A stretch of DNA of 64,000 bases from Duganella sp. BJB476 (GTDB taxonomy: Bacteria > Pseudomonadota > Gammaproteobacteria > Burkholderiales > Burkholderiaceae_D). The position numbers were made by a program, and so were the translations under genes. Under the pieces are notes generated by a model that was not told the origin of the DNA, did not search any database, and saw only the letters and a program-made list of their open reading frames with translations. Positions 60,701-64,000 of this stretch are shown piece by piece (within the stretch, counting starts at the first letter, position 1; every line of letters begins with the position of its first letter). Location: NCBI RefSeq assembly GCF_003416895.1, contig NZ_QVIO01000007.1, positions 305,610 to 369,609 of the forward strand, written 5' to 3'.

Positions 60701-61661
60701 CCTGGTACAACGCGCTGATCTGGTTGTCGCCGACGCCGTGGCGGTCCTGGCTGTTGTGGCGGTAGGTGTAGAAATGCCGCGTGACCGGATCGCGCCGCTT
60801 CAAGCCGTCGCTATAGCTGCCGGCCCACAGCACGCCGTCGCTGTCGTGCAGCAGCGCGGTGATGCGCTGCTCGTGCAAATCATCGGCTGGCGCCAGCGGC
60901 ACGCGCTCGGCGCCGTCGCTGGCCAGGCGCCATGCCTGCAAACCCTGCATGGTGCCGGCCCACAGCACGCCGTCGGCGCCGATCGACAGCGACAGAATAT
61001 TGCTGGACGGCGCAGCGCCATCGCGCGCAGACCAGTGTTTGAACTTGTGACCGCCGGCTTGCAACATTTCCAGGCCGCTGGCCGTGCCCACCCACAGGTT
61101 GCCGAACGGGTCGCGCGCAAGCGGGCCGATGCGGTCGTCGCCCAGGCTGTCGGCATCGGCCGCCGCGTGGCGCAGCGTCTGCACCTTGCCGCTGGCGGTG
61201 TCCAGATGCTGCAAGCCTTCGCTGGTGGACAGCCACAGCCCCTGCGCGCCGTCGCCGACGATGCTCAGGACGGTCAGGCCGCTCTTGCTGAGTTGGTGGA
61301 CAAACGACTGGGTGGCGGGATCGTAACGGTCCAGCCCGCCTTTGCTGCCGATCCAGATGGTGCCGTTGCCGTCTTCGTACAGCGCATGGATGTAGTTGTC
61401 GAGCAGGCTGCGGATATTGGCCGGATCGTTCTTGAAGGCGGTGGTGCGGTAGCCGTCGTGGCGGTTCAGGCCGGCCTGCGTGCCCAGCCACATGTAGCCG
61501 TGACGGTCCTGCAATACCGCGGTGACCGATTCCTGGGTCAGTCCCTGTTCGATGCCGAGGTGTTCGAACCGCAGGCTGAGCGGCGCCGCGCGCGCAATAG
61601 GCGTCAGCGCCAGCAGGAGCAAGCCACATAAAAGGATGGAACGTGTTGCGTAACCTGGCAT
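57753..61661 (-). CDS. Giant propeller-type sensor histidine kinase with GAF domain
   Basis: 1302 residues. Signal peptide (1-25), two sets of regulator-propeller blades with repeated D-x-x-G-x-L-W-V/I-G-T (about 30-700), a Y_Y_Y domain (about 700-780), one membrane helix (about 795-815), a coiled coil, a GAF-like domain (about 870-1035), HisKA with GVAHELNTPIGNS (His near 1069) and HATPase with DDGKGI and GNGLGLSI. No receiver or DNA-binding domain and no response regulator next to it, so it is an orphan kinase. The sensor resembles those of the polysaccharide-responsive hybrid systems of Bacteroidetes, which also contain DNA-binding parts. Confidence 0.9.
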   Translation of the reverse strand: MPGYATRSILLCGLLLLALTPIARAAPLSLRFEHLGIEQGLTQESVTAVLQDRHGYMWLGTQAGLNRHDGYRTTAFKNDPANIRSLLDNYIHALYEDGNGTIWIGSKGGLDRYDPATQSFVHQLSKSGLTVLSIVGDGAQGLWLSTSEGLQHLDTASGKVQTLRHAAADADSLGDDRIGPLARDPFGNLWVGTASGLEMLQAGGHKFKHWSARDGAAPSSNILSLSIGADGVLWAGTMQGLQAWRLASDGAERVPLAPADDLHEQRITALLHDSDGVLWAGSYSDGLKRRDPVTRHFYTYRHNSQDRHGVGDNQISALYQDRTGTLWVGNWYTGLDWVDLTSGGFERYTEYPGVMPSISNNKVRVITGAGPNKVWLGTGNGLTLLDTAKGDTEVWRHNDRDPASLPGDQIQALQTDRRGRLWVGSTTGLAWRDAAGGPFRRVVLDADPAAATIQRIVVDRGGVIWVASRAGLHRVDPQTSAVSTWRHDAADLNSLDGRIYSLMEDSHGVLWVGTENGLDRFDRANGTFRHYRHEPGKADSLSHKRVHYTYEDDKGRLWIGTAAGLCRAEPGADGELHFRFYPTNSGRAPDPVGAIVGDDQGRLWISSTSGLAMLNPDTGVFKEYTSRDGLIDGSYFIGSGYKAADGTLFFGGLSGVTALLPSRIHDNPHAPPVSITDFSIFNQSILTGQARSDVLEKGPIYEAKTLRLGYRDAVFSFEFAGLHYADPQRNRFAYQLEGFDPQWVTADAGKRFATYTNLDPGRYVFRVKAANKDGVWSSEPVAMEVIIAPPLWGTWWFRLLMLSLVLGGVYLLFRIRIRMLVNQKHALEAEVGNRTRELVQQKESIERQKREVERQKESVELAHRNISLLSDIGRRITANLDSEAIMSMLYQQVHALMDASVFGIGIYRPKEEVIEYPFAMEKGKRYTPYTRSMREPNQLAVWCITHAQEVFINDLEHEYQRYIDHLELVSGADDMGTLEDGSLPTEPRSLIYVPISVAGQVRGVITVHSYRANAYQRIDLDMLTTLASYVAVAFANADSYRKLQDTQQQLVEREKLAALGALVAGVAHELNTPIGNSLVIASTLEDKTAEIDLRQTQNTLRRSDLSSFIEAAREASLLLMRSLRNAAELVNSFKQVAVDQASAKRRHFNLHQASQEIVTTMKNQIRKAGHQVELEMPDDIQMDSFPGPYGQVIINLINNALLHAFEGRSGGVIKLWAVRLGPDQVRIVFQDDGKGIQLEHQARIFDPFFTTKLGQGGNGLGLSITYNIVTSLLDGTIRVDSALDVGTRFTLDLPLKATLLGD

Positions 61662-61702
61662 AGGGCTGCGTCTCCTAGATGCAAGCCATTCTAATGCACA
61701 AA

Positions 61703-61735
61703 GGTAAAAAACCCCACCAATTCACTGGCGGGGTT
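61703..61735 (-). terminator. Rho-independent terminator of the serine hydrolase gene
   Basis: On the minus strand AACCCCGCCA pairs with TGGTGGGGTT around a six-base loop (one G-U pair), followed by TTTTTACCTT. It lies just beyond the hydrolase stop codon. Confidence 0.82.
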
Positions 61736-61743
61736 GGCAAGGG

Positions 61744-63696
61744 CTAAAGCTCAGTAAAGATATATTCATGCTGACCGTCGCGCACCGTCAACGTACGCTT
61801 GCCGGAGCTGCGACCAGCCACCAGTTCCAGGCCGGAAAACGCGGCGGCGCTGGTCATGAAGGACAGGCTGCCATCCTCGTTCTTATGCGTGCCCACCGGC
61901 GTCTGCCATTCGCCGAAATCGAAAATCAGCTTCTTGCCATTGCGGCGCACAGTCAGGTCGCCCAGTTCGGCGCTGCGGTAGCGTCGGGCCAGGCCACTTG
62001 CGGCGCTGGCATCCGGCGGCAAGGTGGTGGCGCTACGCTCCTGCTTGCGTTCAGCTGCTCCGCGTTCGGCGGCGCGACGCACCGCTTCGACCGCTTCCGG
62101 CTTGCCGTCGTAAAGGATTTCCATCAAACGGCGCAACATGGGACGCAACAACGCGCGTCCCTGGTCGGAGTTGGTCAGCAACACTGCACCTGTGCCCTCG
62201 CCGGGGATCAGGTAAATGTCGCTCTTGTAGCCGAACATGCTGCCACCGTGATAGACGACCGGCACGCCCCAGGCTGTCTCGACCGACAAGCCCATGCCGT
62301 AGCTGCGGTTTTCACCCGCCGCCACTTGCGGCTGGCGACGCGCCAGCAAGGCGTCGGCCGATACCAGCCGCTTGCCGTCTGGTAGCGTGCCCTGATTGGC
62401 CTCCAACTGGACGTAGCGTATCAAGTCATGGGCCGAGGTCCAGACGCCGCCGGCGGGCCGATGCGGCACAACCGAATAATTAAAGTTCATCGGCAGCACC
62501 TCGACTTTGCTGTCGACATTGTAGGAGTGCGGGCTGGCATGGTCGGAGCGCAGCGCGCGGGCCATGTCGAAGGTCGTATCGTTCATGCCCAGCGGCGTGA
62601 AGATACGCTTTTGCATCGCCTCATCGTAGGCCACGCCCAAGGGTTTGTCCGGATACGCGATGTGGCCGCCGATATAGCCGGCGGCCGATGCCATCAGGTT
62701 GTTGTACTGGTAGACTTCGCCGAATCCGCTGGTCGGGCTGTTGGTAGCCAGCAGTTTGAGCGACGTTTCGGGCGTCGCGTTTTTAAATTCGAAGATCCAT
62801 TCCAGGTCCTGGCGTGGCAGGCCGGTGCAGGCGCACACCAGGTGTTTGACCTCGACCTTGGACGTGGTCTCCGCGCTGCCCAGCTTGAAAGCCGGATAGA
62901 CCTCGGTGACCTTTTGGTCCCATTTGAGCTTGCCCTCATCGACCAGCGTCGACAGCATCAGCGTGCTCATGCCCTTGGTATTGGAGGCCGCCATGAACAA
63001 GGTATGGGCATCGACCGGCGCCGGCTTGCCAAGTTCGCGCACGCCGAGGCCGCCTTCGTAGACGATCTTGCCGTGATCCAGCAGCGCGTACGACAGGCCG
63101 GGGACACCCAGCACTTTCATGGAGTCTTGCAGGAAGGTGCGCAACTGTTCCTGGCGCGCGGCATCCAGCGGATGCGCCGCGCGGCCGGCGAACGATTCCG
63201 GCAGATAGTTCTTGGGGCGCAGGCTTTGCAGCGCAAGGTCGAGCGCGGCATCGCGCTTGCCGACGGTTTGTTCGCTGCCATCGAGCAGCAGCACCGTCCA
63301 TTTGTCGCCGTCGCGGAATGCTTCCGCGTAGATCACTGCTTTTTCGCTGGGGGATGTCTCGTAGCTGGTCGCCTTGCGCTCCTGCCAGCCATTAGTTGCC
63401 TCTTCCACCGTCACCAGTTTGATGGTGCGTTTGAAGGTGGGCTGGTAGCGTGTCCATGCTGCGGCTGTCGCGGCCGCAGCATCCGCGGCATCGACTTCGA
63501 CCAGCACCATGCGGGTATCGCCTTCGGGTGCTTCCAGCACAATCAACCCGGGCTCCTGGCGAGCGGTCCAGTCACGGGCGCCAGTGATTTTTGAAACGCC
63601 CGCCCCCAACGATGTATCGGCGTCGAGCTTCTGCCCATAGACCGATGCGGAGAAAGCCAATGCAATTACGGTTGCGATTACGGAACGAGTCGACAT
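61744..63696 (-). CDS. Serine hydrolase, class C beta-lactamase/esterase family, secreted
   Basis: 650 residues from the ATG at 63696. Signal peptide (1-21, ending VYG). The N-terminal 170 residues are an unassigned beta-rich domain. The catalytic part has S-N-T-K (FMAASNTKG), Y-N-N (VYQYNNLMAS) and H-G-G (YHGGSMFGY), the SxxK, YxN and KTG-like motifs of this family. The C-terminal 130 residues resemble the extra domain of many such esterases/peptidases. Substrate may be esters, D-amino acid peptides or beta-lactams; resistance should not be assumed. Confidence 0.88.
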   Translation of the reverse strand: MSTRSVIATVIALAFSASVYGQKLDADTSLGAGVSKITGARDWTARQEPGLIVLEAPEGDTRMVLVEVDAADAAAATAAAWTRYQPTFKRTIKLVTVEEATNGWQERKATSYETSPSEKAVIYAEAFRDGDKWTVLLLDGSEQTVGKRDAALDLALQSLRPKNYLPESFAGRAAHPLDAARQEQLRTFLQDSMKVLGVPGLSYALLDHGKIVYEGGLGVRELGKPAPVDAHTLFMAASNTKGMSTLMLSTLVDEGKLKWDQKVTEVYPAFKLGSAETTSKVEVKHLVCACTGLPRQDLEWIFEFKNATPETSLKLLATNSPTSGFGEVYQYNNLMASAAGYIGGHIAYPDKPLGVAYDEAMQKRIFTPLGMNDTTFDMARALRSDHASPHSYNVDSKVEVLPMNFNYSVVPHRPAGGVWTSAHDLIRYVQLEANQGTLPDGKRLVSADALLARRQPQVAAGENRSYGMGLSVETAWGVPVVYHGGSMFGYKSDIYLIPGEGTGAVLLTNSDQGRALLRPMLRRLMEILYDGKPEAVEAVRRAAERGAAERKQERSATTLPPDASAASGLARRYRSAELGDLTVRRNGKKLIFDFGEWQTPVGTHKNEDGSLSFMTSAAAFSGLELVAGRSSGKRTLTVRDGQHEYIFTEL

Positions 63697-63748
63697 ATGA
63701 AACTCCAATAGATAACTTGATAATTACCATATTAGCATTCAATAGACG

Positions 63749-63780
63749 CAAAAAAGCCCACCAGGATCACCTGGTGGGCT
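63749..63780 (-). terminator. rrn operon terminator
   Basis: An eleven-base perfect stem (AGCCCACCAGG with CCTGGTGGGCT), four-base loop, and on the minus strand a following T run. It lies 15 bases beyond the 5S gene end. Confidence 0.9.
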
Positions 63781-63794
63781 TCTTCTTATAACTA

Positions 63795-63908
63795 GCCTGA
63801 CGATAACCTACTTTCACACTGGTTGCAGCACTATCATCGGCGCAGAGTTGTTTCACGGTCCTGTTCGGGATGGGAAGGGGTGGGACCAACTTGCTATGGT
63901 CATCAGGC
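63795..63908 (-). rRNA. rrf: 5S ribosomal RNA
   Basis: About 114 nt. The minus-strand sequence starts GCCTGATGACCATAGCAAG and ends TTATCGTCAGGC, whose ends pair to form helix I. The central TCCCATCCCGAACAGGACC stretch is typical of betaproteobacterial 5S rRNA. It is the last gene of an rrn operon whose 16S and 23S genes lie beyond the right edge. Confidence 0.95.
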
Positions 63909-64000
63909 ATTGACTTGTACGAGCGACGCTTTCAGCGACGCTCCGAATCTGGAAAAAGTAAGTAATGGGGTAATGAAGTTGTATCAACGAACGTTCCAAC
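63909..64000 (-). other. 23S-5S rRNA spacer, partial
   Basis: 91 bases at the right edge. It includes GAGCGACGCTTTCAGCGACGCTC (63921-63943), which folds into a ten-pair hairpin with one mismatch and contains a direct repeat of the arms. Such stems in the spacer are often processing sites. No 23S sequence is seen in the window. Confidence 0.6.

Noticed and set aside
61744..63696. A beta-lactam resistance gene
   Set aside because: The family motifs are present, but many members are esterases or peptidases, and the protein is much longer than a class C beta-lactamase. Sequence alone does not support resistance.

Overview
The window is a high-GC, gene-dense stretch of a betaproteobacterial chromosome, most likely from the Oxalobacteraceae (Massilia, Duganella or Janthinobacterium type). 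That placement is an inference from gene families and gene order: metX-metW next to an AmpG-like permease, the proteobacterial-type gshA with gshB, a mannose-type EIIA-HPr-EI set, a TorF-type porin with glnK-amtB, mreBCD with mrdA/rodA, and an Oxalobacteraceae-like 5S rRNA. I see no insertion sequence, prophage, integrase, CRISPR array or tRNA. Almost all of it is chromosomal core plus a middle section of sensory and envelope genes. No stretch longer than about 275 bases lacks a gene.

Layout. 1-4137 (+): a SPOR protein whose start lies outside the window, dsbA, an SDR oxidoreductase, birA, coaX and a second SPOR protein, largely overlapping. 4225-7633 (+): an NHL-repeat lipoprotein and a sterol desaturase-family membrane protein. 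7639-17867 (-): one long cell-shape operon, mreB-mreC-mreD-mrdA-rodA-rodA-mrdA-rlpA, in which the PBP2/RodA pair is present twice in A-B-B-A order. 18142-21457 (+): gatCAB with a clear terminator. 21559-25868 (+): a DUF433/DUF5615 toxin-antitoxin-like pair, a GNAT acetyltransferase, an LprI-like secreted protein, a DUF4259/DUF4253 fusion and a small lipoprotein. 25916-28876 (+): an orphan propeller-type histidine kinase. 28910-33336 (mostly -): a lipoprotein, an exported SurE-like protein, a nucleotidyltransferase, a secreted protein, a MipA/OmpV protein and a small beta-barrel. 33531-37260 (+): an OmpR-type two-component system followed by a BlaI repressor and an M56 peptidase with a C-terminal TonB domain. 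37263-44874: a hydrolase, pyrE, xthA, an RluA-family synthase, an M48 peptidase, an AmpG-like MFS protein, metW and metX. 44952-49861 (-): ptsI, ptsH, EIIA, gshB, gshA. 50068-52765 (-): amtB, glnK and a porin behind a good sigma-54 promoter. 53041-57742 (+): ubiK, comM (yifB), an M1 peptidase, a lipoprotein and a DUF1840 protein. 57753-63696 (-): a second giant propeller kinase and a serine hydrolase. The window closes with a 5S rRNA gene and its terminator (-), the downstream end of an rrn operon.

How the genes fit together. The mre/mrd operon builds the elongasome: scaffold, transpeptidase, SEDS polymerase and septal or sidewall lytic protein. The duplicated mrdA/rodA pairs could form two alternative polymerase-transpeptidase complexes. 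The porin-glnK-amtB unit looks like a nitrogen-starvation operon: outer-membrane entry, inner-membrane ammonium transport and the PII protein that gates the transporter. EIIA-HPr-EI without a sugar permease suggests a regulatory phosphorelay. The most unusual points are the A-B-B-A duplication with tracts of identical DNA, the BlaI/M56-TonB pair with shared TGTCTA palindromes, the exported SurE homologue, and phased GTA direct repeats in front of the two-component system.
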